From: Antedon mediterranea
Lineage: Eukaryota; Echinodermata; Crinoidea; Comatulida; Antedonidae
Assembly: GCF_964355755.1 (NCBI RefSeq)
Contig: NC_092673.1
Span: 35,907,648 to 35,971,647, forward strand
Length of the DNA: 64,000 nucleotides
Direction: 5' to 3'
In this document: piece by piece, positions 11,791-24,235 of the stretch
Layout of the letters: each line of letters starts with the position of its first letter
Numbering within the stretch: position 1 is the stretch's first letter
Position numbers and translations under genes: made by a program
Notes under the pieces: model-generated
The model's database searches: none
What the model was told of the DNA's origin: nothing
What the model saw: only the letters and a program-made list of their open reading frames with translations

Positions 11791-14385
11791 CATATTACCT
11801 GTTAATGGGCCATTTCTTAGTTTTGATAAAGTTATTCACTTCCACAGAAAAAAGGAGGAAAATAATTTATTTAAATTAATATAAAAAACAAAATGAACAC
11901 AAAACTTGCTGACAGACAAGAGATTCCGGTTGACGAATTTTCATTTACATGTTTTTTATTCGATCCATTTTTTTAGCCAAAATGAATTATAATTAATGTG
12001 ACATTAAAATATTGCATATTTTTAACAAAAATCCAGGGGTCAATACAAAAAACAAAAAAGCAGGAATCTGTCTATCCAATCAAAGAAATGCAGTTTTGAA
12101 TAGTCACTGCAACAGATGGAGTTGCTGAATTCAATTACCACATTGTATATATGAGTTAAAGCAAGCATAATTAATCTCTTACGAGCCGATTTCAATTCTT
12201 TTGTCATGTAGACTCGTCCTCCATTAGTTAGAAGGTTCAATGTATGAATGAAGACCAGATAACATTTTTATCCGAATCTCGCCAAGCCTACCCAAAATCT
12301 ATGACCGCAATTATAGGAAACGCAATACAAAATATATAAATTCGGGGTGGAAGATTTTATTTCTCTGTTTAAAATTAAATACATACATATTATGACCTCG
12401 AAGTTGGCCTCGAAGTTGGCCTTTTGGCATGGACAGTTTGAAACCTTTCTTTTATACAGTAGTTTTATTTGTATAGTTTTAGCATACAAATTAAAGCGTT
12501 ACAGTAATCCATAGTAAACAACAGTGTTTCTGCTTTCAATCGTACAATGCTATAGGTTTAGCTGCTGAATGGTAAATCTCAACCGAATATGACACGGTTG
12601 ATCAGCCACGCATATTAATATAATAATGAACATGTAAATTAACTCTAATTTAGTTCCATAGAGAAATATTTTTAGGGCATGCTGTTGACCAAGAAAAGAA
12701 GACCGGAACAATTTTTAGCTGCACTGCGTAATCGCACTGCGCAACCTCAACTTTGAAGGTCACTATATGGCACGAGCATCTGGCATTGCGTGTGAATAAT
12801 AATTACACAACCAAAACAATCTAAACTACCAGAATCGGTTTTAGTTTTGAGTCATTTTTTTAAAATCATTAAAAATCGGTTTCCATAAAAAATGACCTTT
12901 TGGATTTTTTTTTTGTGTTTATAGAAACCGGCCAAGATACACTTTTGAATAACCAATATTGGTCCATCCAAGATAAATACAGAATTACTCAACTACAGTG
13001 GTACACTATGAATTTAGATAATTTCAGAATACCTGCAAACATATAATTATAGGCCTCACAATACACAATACCATCTAGTGTAACCAATGAGAATATTATA
13101 TCCATATCATTTCCGTCATGTTATAACCTAAGACTGCAGTTTATGCAATATTAAAATAATAAAACAAATAATCGGATTGCCACTATTTACAGGTGCCGTC
13201 TATTAGTACAGTATAACAATAGAGCTATAAAGTATAATAGCTAGCTCCATGGTAACAAATTGTAATTTTCCTCGTTTCTGAATTAATCAATATGCAGTAT
13301 ATTATCGGATGAATTAGAATTTGTTTTGTGGCTATAAATGCTATATATTTGTTGAATAGATCAAACCCTCATAAACTGCTGTATACATACAAGCTGTACA
13401 ATCAAACGACCGAACACAATATGGATAAGCCAGGAACAGTAATAATAAATGATTTGAATTTTCCAGAATGACAGGGGTGTGGTCGGGGTGCATTATTTTT
13501 TTCTCCTATGCTAAGGCAGAAAAATCACTAATAATTCAGAGATTATTATGACATCATTGGGGTCACTATATATTTGCATAGACAGAGATCAAATAGGCCT
13601 ACCTTGCATCAACTGGATCTGTCATGCCAAACAGTGGTCTTGAGGCATAGGCCTCATACTAATGATCTGGCGCTCTGGGTTCGATGCTCATCAAAATCAT
13701 CCGTATTTTGTTTAATAGTTAAGAGATTAGTTAGAGGATTAGGTTAAGTTATATTTAGAAAGTAGGTCTTATTTTGTATTTCTTTATGATAGAAATAATT
13801 GGGTTCATGGATTACTCATGATTTCGCCTTTTAACCGAATACATTAGCAAAAAAAATAATGCGGCCGGTCGTATGTTAAATAAGTCTGAACCAGTAAGTT
13901 TAAATAAATTGAAATATCACATTTATTATAAAGAAGTAAAACAAGATGTCTGTTCAGATCATTTCGTTTAAGATATTTTTGAAAACACGTTACAGTTTTA
14001 TTGTCATTTTATTGATATTTAGTGTCGTTTTTTATTGTCATTAACGGGTTGTCTTTGGTTAGCCTATTTCCTGTTCAGAGTCTAGATATGTTTAATAATC
14101 AACAAACATTTAAAGCACCCTGATCCTTACGAAATAGTGCTATATAAATGTCGCATAGATAGATAGATCTATCCATGGAGGTATTATACCTCCATGATCT
14201 ATCAGGGAGATGTTATATCTCTCTGGATAGAACGATAGATAGATAGATAGACTTCCCAGAACATAATTATATCAACGTTACTGGTACGGAATATTTCCCA
14301 AATGTAGGCCTAATTCATTATGTCATGCTTCCATAGTTACAGAGAATTATTTTTTCCCCCTTAGGCCTATATTGGATCCAAAAAT
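11791..14385. other. Intergenic, nothing recognised except small hairpins
   Basis: No gene seen. Near 14165-14225 two short perfect hairpins sit among GATA repeats: tggaggtattatacctcca, and ggagatgttatatctctc. They follow 'gtgctatataaatgtcgcat', which looks like the 3' terminus of a retroelement. Confidence 0.4.
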
Positions 14386-14520
14386 ATAAGATTTTAGTTT
14401 TACTTTTTGTATCAATTTAATATGCTATTTTTGTAAATTACATGCTTTTAAATAGAAGATTTTTGTTTTACTTTTTCTATCAATTTAATAAGCTATTTTT
14501 GTAAATTACATGCTTTTAGC
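14386..14520. repeat. Tandem duplication, two units of about 68 bp
   Basis: 'gattttagttttactttttg' through 'aaattacatgcttttaa' occurs twice in succession with few differences. Confidence 0.75.
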
Positions 14521-14756
14521 TACGTTGTGTAATATTTCGAATGTTATACAATAATAAAAAAGAATGTTAAGTTTAAGCTTATCAAATTTTAGAAAAGGTA
14601 CGTATTGAATAAATAGTCATTTTAAAGCTAAAAATGTATGCATGATCAAATAAAAAAAAATAATTGCCATCACACATTAATTAAAGTAATTGCATTTGGA
14701 AATGTAAAATCATTTATATAAAACAAAGAGTAATTCTCCACTGACGTAAGTCTCTA

Positions 14757-14895
14757 AAGCGTGGATTCCACTAGAGATGCAACGCACGCACGTACGCGCA
14801 ACGCAAGCGAGTTGACCAATGACAAGCCACCGTTCGAATAATCCATCACATGAACGTCATTGCGCGCGTTGCGACTCTAGTGGAAACCAAGCTTA
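14757..14895. mobile_element. MITE-C copy 2, short
   Basis: Inverted ends AAGCGTGGATTCCACTAGAG and CTCTAGTGGAAACCAAGCTT bound a 139-bp palindromic element with CGCAACG motifs and the shared 'ttgaccaatgacaagc' interior. Confidence 0.8.
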
Positions 14896-15003
14896 AACGA
14901 AACACAATGTGCAGTAATTAAACACTTCATTCCAAATGCTAATAATTTAAATATATAAAAATTAAGGTAGCTCTATTTCCAAAGTACCACACAAACAGTG
15001 TGT

Positions 15004-15156
15004 AAAGCTCTGTCTACACTATCAAACTTTATGTGTTTTTATGTGCCCATATATGGACATGATGATGTCATAATACTACTATATTTTGGCATATAACTAC
15101 CATATTTGGGCACATCATCATCACTTTATTGTCAAACTAGTGTAGACAGAGCTTAA
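15004..15156. mobile_element. MITE-M copy 4, possibly supplies a poly(A) signal
   Basis: Complete copy, aaagctctgtctacactatc to gtgtagacagagctt, flanked by TAA on both sides. It lies downstream of the stop codon of the minus-strand sialyltransferase gene and contains AATAAA on that strand (15125-15130), so the transcript may end inside it. The poly(A) role is inference. Confidence 0.75.
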
Positions 15157-15169
15157 CTCAAGGAGAAGT

Positions 15170-15425
15170 AGACTAACGCCAATTCAAGACGTGCGTTAAC
15201 TCAAAACATTAGCTGGGTTTTACGTCAACTTAAAATGTTAGCCGAGTTATTACGTCAACTCAAGACGTAGTTTTACGTCAACTTAAACGATCGATGGGAC
15301 GTACGAAATCGTAGTCACTTCGTTACGTCAACTCACGACGTATTGGACCGTTACGTCAACTCACGACGTATAGGACCGTTATATCAACCCCAGATGTATG
15401 GACCATTACGTCAACTCACAACGTT
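15170..15425. repeat. Degenerate array of TTACGTCAACTCA(C/A)GACGTA units
   Basis: Roughly eight units of 25-45 bp built on 'acgtcaactcaCgacgta'. The last codons and stop of the sialyltransferase gene (15411-15425) lie inside the final unit, so the protein C-terminus is partly repeat-derived. The unit repeatedly contains TGACGT, the half-site of cAMP-response elements, which may be coincidence. Confidence 0.65.
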
Positions 15426-18400
15426 TGGTTGTTCATCACAAGTACCAACATGCATGTTAAGCACCCCTTTATTATGAAGCTCCAATAAATTGCTAAATTC
15501 CTCAGCGAACTTATGTACCTTCGGCAAGGGAACAAACGGTTTCTCGTAGTAGTGGTATTCGACAGTTAAATTATTGTGGTCCTTGTGAAACGGCCAAAAT
15601 CCATAAAGGTTCACCTTATCACATAATGTCAAAGCAACACTGACCATATATAATCCTAGGGGGTTAAATATAAACGAATATAAATGTATGAATATGTAAA
15701 TAATGAGTGAGGTGCAACTATATACATTTAATCAATATTACCAAATTAAAGACTTAAAAGAATTTTCTGCAATTTTAACCCAATTTACTATTATAGGACA
15801 GATGTAAGAGCATTAAAATAGACTAAGCGTACATACACATTTCATTTGTACCTAGTGATGACAATAAATACTATCGTATCGGTATCGTATATGTTATTTA
15901 CTTGTTAATTGTGTTTACGGTCTAAAATAACTTTATTACTCCCAGACGTAATTCGTAGTCTCACCTGATGATATTCTAGTAGCCGTTATTCCGTTATCTC
16001 TCCAAAAGCTAGTAGATCCTAGGAAATGGCTCGGGTGCATAAACAATGGTTTTATCGGATAATCTTTGGTATTTGTAAATGCTTCTGCTACCTTTATAGA
16101 AAGAGCATATCCATTGGACGTGGCAAACACAGGAATGTAGATGTATGTCTTAAATTCTTTCATGTTATTCATAAATGAATCCTTGTCCTTTTTTCTGTGC
16201 AGGTAATAGTACCTAAAAAAGTAACAGATAACGTCAGGTAGACCCGAAGGTATACATAAACATCACCATCACATCTGCATCGCAATGAAGTGACATTTTC
16301 CTTTCCAATCGTGGTGTATATCAACTATCAACTACTACACACTCCGGTATGTAGTGTCATCTTTTAGGTCATAATATCTTGTAAAATTCTTTAATAGATC
16401 GCTTATATTTCTCTTGTGTTCCTTTTTATCTACATAAATCACTGTAATTTTCCCTTTTTTTCTGATGGATCTACCCTATGATCCTCAATTGACATTATCT
16501 AATTATCCTGTCTTTAATACAGCAGCGTATGTATGTGCTGTTTCTGTCACAGCACAATTCATATACATTTATTTATCAACAGTTCAACAGTTTTCAACAT
16601 AAATTATTCAATCACTAAATTACTAGGTAATAGTTTAGTAGGAAGGAGGGGTTATAATGCAAATATGACGTGACCACGTATCTTGGCTTAAGCTATGTCT
16701 ACGCTATCAAACTTTATGTGACAAAAAATGTGATGTGCCCATATATAGACATGATGATGTCACATCACTACCATATTTAAGCATATCACTAACATTTGGG
16801 AATATCATTACCATATTTGGGCATATCACTACCATATTTGGGAACATCACACTTAGGAATTAGGTTAAACTGACAATACAATTTTAAATATGATAAAATA
16901 TAATAAATAGAACAGGTAAACTGGAAAGTTCGTTAGTGTGGAAGGTCATTTGGGACCAGTTAAAGTAATTGAAAAACCGGATTCTGGAAGCCGCACGAAT
17001 ATTATGAATTATATATTGAGATTACAAACTGATAATACGTGGTTGATTGGTAATGGTAGTTTGTGATGAAATTAAACCTTGTTAAAACTTGGACAGTACA
17101 GTAGTTTAACGATCTTGTATTTTAAGGATTTTAACTGTTTTAAGGAGATTAACGGAAGGAGTAACGATGGCGAAGGCGATTATTCCTGTAATTTTAGTAA
17201 TTTGTTTAGATTAACTTTGAAATCAGAAGCCAAATTATAATACAATACTAATATAGGAAGAACCAGTGTATTATAGAGTGAAATCACAATACGGAATAAT
17301 GAACATAAAACTTAATGCTATTCAATATTCTAATGATTTTGGATATTGAAAAATATATACCGGGAGCAAAATTCTCGTGACAGTAGAAAAACACCTAAAT
17401 AATGTTTAAACTAATAGGTATTGAGGAATAATATACATTCTAAAAGGTTAGGTTATGGGATGCTGTGTTACAAAACTTGTCATGATACTAGGTGCATCTA
17501 GTGAGAATCGAATAAATACTTTGCTATACAATGGTTAAGCTCTTTATGTGTGTAATAAATTACCATTCCCTAACATATAGAGTAACATAGTATTTACATG
17601 AACATTCTAGAATAAGATGTTTTGATTTAATAAACCATGTATAATTAATAAGAACAATCAAGAACATTCCAGAAGTGCTATTAATAGAAACTGTAATCAT
17701 GTAATAATGAGAAGTATAAAGAATGATCTAGAAGGATAGGAGCATCTTGTATATAAAGGGTTGTAAACTATTGTAAGGTTGTTGGATTAGAGGTTGGATT
17801 AGAGGTTGGATTAGAGGTTGGATTAGAGGTTGGATATTATATTGTAAAGTTATTGTGAAACTGTTGTTTAAAGTGCTTACTGGATTGTTGAAAGTTGAAG
17901 TTGATTGAAATTAAAGCTTTGTTTTTGAGTTATTTTACAACTTTGTGGATTTTGTGTGTATACTTTTATGTCACAAGGGAGTTCCTAAAGTATTTTCAAC
18001 CGCTCGGAAACATACGTGAGAGGAGTTCGTGACAATGTGACCAAAAAAGACAGAGCTTAAGAGGCTGAAACTGGAGAACTAACCTTTTTTTAATTATTGA
18101 CGGATTCATTGTTGTCAAATTTGCTTTGATTCCAACGTCTGCTGAGTAATTGGTCAAAGGTGGAAGATTCATCCTGAAATATTCATTCAAATTTATTCAA
18201 ATTAGATATTTTACACTTGTATTGTGTATTCATTAATTTTTTTATTTATAATTGTTTAAGCTTGTCAACAAAACGAATTTTGGAGCATTCTGTATTTATA
18301 AATCATGTGTACTGAAACATGTGCAGCTAGCTTGGTTCCCACTAGCGACGCAACGCAATGACGTAACGCAACGTAAAGCTTGGTTCCCACTAGAACGTAA

Positions 18401-21400
18401 CGCAAGGACGTAAACGCAACGCAAGCGTTTTAACCAATGACAAGCGAAGTTATAGACAGTTAGCAATCACAAGCGAATAAGCCATCACTTGTGATTGGTC
18501 AGTTCACTTGCATTGCATTACGTCCTTGTGTTGCGTCGCTAGTGGGGACTACGCTTAAGTGATTTGCCCAATCACAAGCGATGGATTATTCGAACAGTGG
18601 CTTGTCATTGGTCAACTCGCTTGCGTTGCGCGTATGTTCCTGCGTTGCGCGTACATCCCTGCGTTGCGTCTCTAGTGGGAACCACGCTTAATTAGAAATC
18701 AGTTCATTCATCATTAAACAACCAGCAACAGGTTACCAAATTCTCATCAAACTAAAAGTGCATTAGTGTAATAAGACACCCAATTTTGTAATTGCACTTA
18801 GTGGAACATTTTGTGTTACTATCGACCAGCCTCGAACAATTCATCGTTCTGAAAATTTTAATAAATTATTGTTTATTAGAAAGAACACGTAGACAATAGT
18901 AGGGGCAATTATGCGTATGGAAAAATACAGTGTTCTGAATTGACTGTGTTTACCGTTTGCAAAATACACTCATTTCAAAGACTGGTGGCGGATGGTCTCC
19001 TTTTTACCTATACCTACCTGAGAACAAAATCGGCGTTATCAATTTGTTTACCACAACCACTTCCACCTAAAATCCCACTACTTCCAACCAAACTACACGT
19101 TGAGTAGGATTTCTTTAATGGTACTGCCTAAGAGCAACAAAAAAAGATTATGATGTCAAAGGTCATGCATAGACAGTACAAATTGACTGTGTGATTGCGA
19201 AATTAGTCTTTTAAATCAATACAATTGAAAGAGTTCAATTTTATTGTAGAAAATGTATTTGTAATGATGACGTTCCAATCAATATTTGAGGCGATTTGAA
19301 TGTTTTTACTATTGATTTGGTATAAAATTTCCTGAACGAAAAGTGCAAAATGTGAAGAATATAAATATAATAGTACTGTACTAGCAATTATTGTACTCGC
19401 AAATGGCGGTTTTCCCAGTACAATTCCGATCATTTTATCTCATTATACCCAGGTGTACCTTACACGTTTAGGCATGAATGCATTGAGAACAATAGTGTAT
19501 AACGAACAACACCTACAAACTCGGTCAATGATAATTGGAGGACCATGGAATTGAGATTGGTGAACCGCGGTATTTCCAGCACAAATTATAATTGTAATGA
19601 TATTCTGTAGGCTTACGTATTGTGATAACATGAACGGCAGCAACAGCCAGCATTGTAATGTTAGGCTTTTAAATTAATGATAAATTTGTAATTATTTTCT
19701 TTGGTATTAAGACTGCTACACACTAGGACGATAACGATTGACGATAAATAGATAAATATACATTTTCTTACATAAACCTAAATACATTTTAAAAGATTTC
19801 ATTCTAGAACTGTAGGATAACCATGTATTTGTCCTTGTTAAAAACAATATTATTTTTGAAATAACAATTTACAATAATCAAATGACGTCATGATCAATAA
19901 GAACAATAACATCGTTGTATCGTCACGACGTCATTTGATTGGATTTAAACAAAACATTTTCAAAGAACAACAAAGACATCATAAATAATTATCCTATTTT
20001 CTTTTGTTTTATATAGGAAAATGCACATTTAACTATTATCGTCTCGTGTAAACGGGCCTTTACAACTAAAAAATTCATTTATTTATTTGGTCAATATTGA
20101 TTTCAATATTTCAAGAATATACATTGTAGTACTCACATCTGGTAACAAGTTATACAACTTTTCATCAACAGTGACTTTCGCATTTTTATTAAAATATATG
20201 CCGACCTGTTGGCCTATTTTTATATTATCTTTAGTTACTACAATGCTTCCAGGATCAATGTATGTCAAATACTCTTTTCTAAGAAAGAAAATATATATTA
20301 TTATTATTATTATTGTCTTGCGTTGTCACTTATTAAACAGACCGAGTTCCAACGAACCTTTGTACACCACTGTATATCATTCCATATGTGTAATGTGGTG
20401 AGGTAGTTTCTCGAATGATCGTAAAATACTGGGTATGATCAACTAGCGTTCTTGTCACCAACTAGCCATCCATTCATAAAAGTATTTCTTGATCATGAAT
20501 GAATGATTTTAATAATGATTTTAATATTTCTGCCAACAATTATCATTTATGTTGAAAGCAAAGCAATAAAGCAAAATTAATTAATATGAATCTGTAATTA
20601 AACCACATGAAACTTATTAATTTATTCTTATAGAAACCAACTTATTTGTTATGAATTTACTGATAATGGCTTTTGAAGAATATTGAGTAATTTGTGTTCA
20701 TGTTTATATTTATTATATGTGTTGGTGATGCATGTTCGAGTGGTATTGATTAAAATGATGTAGGCCCTATATTGATATCCTGGATTTATATAGTGCCTAA
20801 TATAATATAATGTTGTGAAACCTCTAAGCGCTGAACATTATTAACCCAGACACTTACTCAAACACGTATGCAAACATACTCTCATAATGTAGCTAGTAAT
20901 CAGCGCAATACAATATGCCAATACAATATGAAATTACTTACTTAAACTTATCAAAATTGAATGTGTTTATTTCATGTGGTACACGGAGTGTTTTAGCTAT
21001 TTCTTGAAGATTAAATTGTTGTTCTTCACTTCTGCTCATAAGGTAACCTCGGTGATCATAATATCTACTCCTAAATGTAAAAAAAAAAACACATTTTGAC
21101 GTTTGAATAAGATAGATTAAATGGTTGTTCTTCACTTCTGCTCATAAGTTAACCTCTGTGATCATAATATCTACTCCTAAATATTAAAAAACAGACACTT
21201 TTGGTGTTTGACTAAAATTAGTCTATATAGACCTTCTTGCAGCAAATTTGATGTAATAATACATTCGTTACAAAGCGCTTTTGACAAAGTTATAACAGCT
21301 ATATAATGTTGTGATCTTACTAGATTTCTTTAGTTTAATTTGTTATGAATATTGAACACATCTACTTAAAATATATTCTATTATTATTTATATTATAATT

Positions 21401-22621
21401 AATTTCTTCAAAATTTAATTTGTATAATTAGCTCCCATATTCATAGTAAATGTGTTCACGGAATTGACTCTGCTCATTACACGTCATAGCCATACCCTTA
21501 TAAATACATGTTATTATGATTAAACTATAATTAAACATGGAGAGTCGATTTAGAATATTTTTTGTTATGCTAATTTATTTTCTGTAGAAATCAGGCTTAT
21601 CATAGTTTTTCTTCCCTTTTCTTGTTTAAATTTACCCTCACCGTTTATAAATGCATGCTATATGATTAAAAATTGAAACATGGAGTCTATCTAAGGGAGA
21701 ATATCTGGGTTTTTTTTGTTATGTTAATTTATTTTTCTGTAAAATCAAACTCAACAACGCTTTATAATGCATTATTGTATTGTATTGAAAGGACAGGATA
21801 TTTGCTCTTATTAATGAATGCTTTTTGTCATATTAATTTTTTTTTCTGTTGAATCAACTTCTATACTCATCACAAAGTAAATATTTTTATGGAGCCAATA
21901 AATCGAATGAATATTGCAGTTCATGATGATCAACTGTACTGTTACTTACATTGTTCCGTTTTTAATCGTTATGTGATAAGGATCCCGGTAACTAGTGCGG
22001 ACACTAGGCCTAGACTTAATGAATCCATGTTATAAGTAAATATTGACCCCTGACCTAAAATGTAGACAAAGTTCCATAACCGACATTGGTTCTTATCGAT
22101 ATCTTTCTCTCCTCCTTGTGTTGTTTTTTTTTTAAAGAAGAGCCCGAGTGCATTGCGTCAGTTTAGGTCCATCTCAGCCCCTGTCTTTTGGATCAATTAT
22201 GACTGATGGCATGCATTCGACACATTGGGGAGGGGGACTTGGGGAGGGGGACTTAGGGAGTGGGGAGGGGTTTAAGGGGGAGGGGTTTAAGAGGGATTAG
22301 GGGGCGTAGGGGGATTAGGGGAGATGGTATTGATGTATTCAACTGCGCCCTGAGACGATTATATATAAATAAATAAAAATCCATTATCCCTTCATATGAT
22401 TTTCTCATAACAAACATAAAACTGCAGACTGAAAACCACTTAATCAGGCATAATGGTTAATAATACACCATTCAATTAATTCACTGTACTTACGTTATCC
22501 AAGAAAGACTAGTGTTTGACGACAAGAACAGGGTGGATGTTAATGCAATAGTGATTATTGCAAACGTGGTACGTCGATACCGAGACATCTTTAAAAAACA
22601 GCGATGGGTCGACATTTTCAT
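15411..22621 (-). CDS. ST8Sia-like alpha-2,8-sialyltransferase, seven coding exons
   Basis: Golgi enzyme of CAZy family GT29, expected to move sialic acid from CMP-sialic acid onto a sialylated glycan. Exons (minus): 22621-22494, 21070-20942, 20278-20137, 19127-19018, 18173-18084, 16212-15965, 15655-15411. All junctions are GT-AG with matching phases; 363 aa. Residues 1-17 are a basic cytosolic tip and about 18-36 the membrane anchor (TTFAIITIALTSTLF). Sialylmotif L starts at C144 (CSLVGSSGIL) and runs through NPSII; motif S is around 281-303 (SSGLYM to YGFWPF), motif III is HYYE at 317-320, and motif VS is H330...E335. The NPSII and YGFWPF spellings are typical of the ST8Sia branch. Odd: motif L has VGSSG where the family has VGN(S/G)G, so the usual substrate-binding Asn is Ser149. 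Acceptor specificity cannot be read. An AG acceptor at 22643/22642 implies an upstream 5' UTR exon. Confidence 0.93.
16688..18060. mobile_element. MITE-M copy 5, apparently split by a 1.2-kb insertion
   Basis: The left end (ttaagctatgtctacgctat) and interior motifs run to about 16850. A right-end remnant 'gacagagcttaa' appears only at 18049-18060. The sequence between (about 16852-18040) has tatataaag near 17751, an ATTAAA-like signal near 17911, and an end 'gttcgtgaca' like many Gypsy LTR ends, so it could be a solo LTR. I could not find a matching TG start or target duplication. It lies within a sialyltransferase intron. Confidence 0.45.
17778..17835. repeat. 13-bp tandem repeat, four to five units
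   Basis: 'ggttggattagag' units in a row, within the putative LTR-like insertion. Confidence 0.85.
18328..18690. mobile_element. MITE-C cluster: one fragment, one complete copy, one half copy
   Basis: About 18328-18375 is a left-end fragment. 18376-18557 is a complete copy (AAGCTTGGTTCCCACTAG to CTAGTGGGGACTACGCTT), and 18558-18690 is a further right half ending CTAGTGGGAACCACGCTTA. The cluster lies in the intron between the two exons that encode sialylmotif L (19018-19127 and 18084-18173). Confidence 0.75.
21117..21222 (-). pseudogene. Decayed tandem copy of part of sialyltransferase exon 2
   Basis: 106 bp duplicating 21011-21116, which covers the exon 2 acceptor and its first half. The copy keeps the acceptor context (atttag-like) and the S-R-Y-Y-D-H start, but a G-to-T change turns the next codons into a TAA stop. 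Exon 2 itself (20942-21070) stays intact, so this is a pseudo-exon in intron 1. Inclusion would truncate the protein. Confidence 0.8.
22223..22326 (+). other. G-run tract, potential G-quadruplex
   Basis: About 100 bases with more than ten runs of three to five G (for example ggggaggggg and gggggcgtaggggg) in otherwise AT-rich DNA. It lies in intron 1 of the sialyltransferase gene, with the G-rich strand opposite to the transcript. Confidence 0.7.
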
Positions 22622-22952
22622 TACTTCTGTAGTTCTTACAACCTGCAACAAAATAACATTTATCAAATATTGTCCAAAAGTGTTGCGACGAACTCTTTCC
22701 GACCGTCTCTTTTTAACATTTTTGTTTTAGTTTTACTGTTTTAAACTAAAAACAATTATACCTTTTTTTTACGAGATTATGAAAAGTTTGATTGAATATG
22801 ACTCATTCGAACATTTTGGCGCTGGTGCTGAAAATGGTGTCAATATTTCATGTTTTCATATATCTTTATTTTCAATATTATACCAAAAAAGTGATCAAAA
22901 CTCTGAGATTAAAATGAAATAGTATAACATGGAAGGAGGCATCAAGAGTTGC

Positions 22953-23612
22953 ACACACAAAGGCACTAATATAACGAATACTAAAGTGTTGGTAAATAAG
23001 TTGGTAATGGGTTTGTATAGGTATCATGGTAGATATTAGGTCCGTTTCTTCTAACACAAAGGCATTAATATAACGAATACTAAAGTGTTGGTAAATAAGT
23101 TGGTAATAGGTTTGTATAGGTATCATGGTATGATATTGGTCCATTTCTTCTAACACAAAGGCATTAATAACGAATACTAAAGTGTTGGTAAATAAGTTGG
23201 TAATGGGTTTGTATAGGTATCATGGTATGATATTGGTCCGTTTCTTCTAACACAAAGGCATTAATATAACGAATACTAAAGTGTTGGTAAATAAGTTGGT
23301 AATGGGTTTGTATAGGTATCATGGTATGATATTCGTCCGTTTCTTCTAACACAAAGGCATTAATATAACGAATACTAAAGTGTTGGTAAATAAGTTGGTA
23401 ATGGGTTTGTATAGGTATCATGGTAGATATTAGGTCCGTTTCTTCTAACACAAAGGCATTAATATAACGAATACTAAAGTGTTGGTAAATAAGTTGGTAA
23501 TGGGTTTGTATAGGTATCATGGTATGATATTGGTCCGTTTCTTCTAACACAAAGGCATTAATATAACGAATACTAAAGTGTTGGTAAATAAGTTGGTAAT
23601 GGGTTTGTATAG
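22953..23612. repeat. Minisatellite, seven units of 96-99 bp
   Basis: Units containing 'aacgaatactaaagtgttgg' and 'aagttggtaatgggtttgta' with few substitutions. The period is mostly 99 bp, so long minus-strand frames stay open and repeat a 33-residue peptide. It starts about 300 bp upstream of the first sialyltransferase coding exon; no coding role is supported. Confidence 0.9.
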
Positions 23613-24027
23613 TTTGGACGATTGTGCTGTGTTTTTTTAATAATGTCAATTTCGTCACAAAGGATTTTGTTCCATGGGCATGGTTTTGGACTCCTGTGTG
23701 TGGAAGGCCTACTTGCAGCATACAATGTGAGTTAAGTGTGCATTTTAATGGAAATGCCTACCTAAAATGTTAACATTTGAAAATCCCGCTCCTCACCTCA
23801 AAATATGTTGCAGCACGCCACTTATAGTTATATTACGTCACAATAAAGTATTTCACGCCGATTCATCCTTATTTGGAATATATTGTTGTGACGTCAATTG
23901 TTTTTTACATCTCTGTGTCTAACCCACAAATATAATTAATTTGATACTCGTTGTGGTATGATAGAAGTGATACCAATAGTGTTTTGACTTAATAAGTTAA
24001 TAGTAAATAGTATGCTCTTCAAAACTA

Positions 24028-24235
24028 ATTTCAAAATTAAGTTCTTCAGAAGCACCACCAGTTTCAAAATTAAGTTCTTCAGAACAACCAGTTTCAAAAT
24101 TAAGTTCTTCGGAACCACCCGTTTCAAAATTAAGTTCTTCAGAACCACCAGTTTCAAAATTAAGTTCTTCGGAACCACCAGTTTCAAAATTAAGTTCTTC
24201 GGAACCAAATTGAGCTCTCCAGAGGACCACCAATT
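24028..24235. repeat. 30-bp minisatellite, six units plus a degenerate one
   Basis: Units 'tttcaaaattaagttcttc' + 'ngaaccaccag'. The 30-bp period keeps frames open on both strands (SEELNFETGG on minus). No exon boundary or homology supports a gene. Confidence 0.9.

Noticed and set aside
22878-23721. Long minus-strand ORFs with repeated QTHYQLIYQHFSIRY peptides
   Set aside because: They follow from a 99-bp minisatellite whose period is a multiple of three. No splice or homology support.
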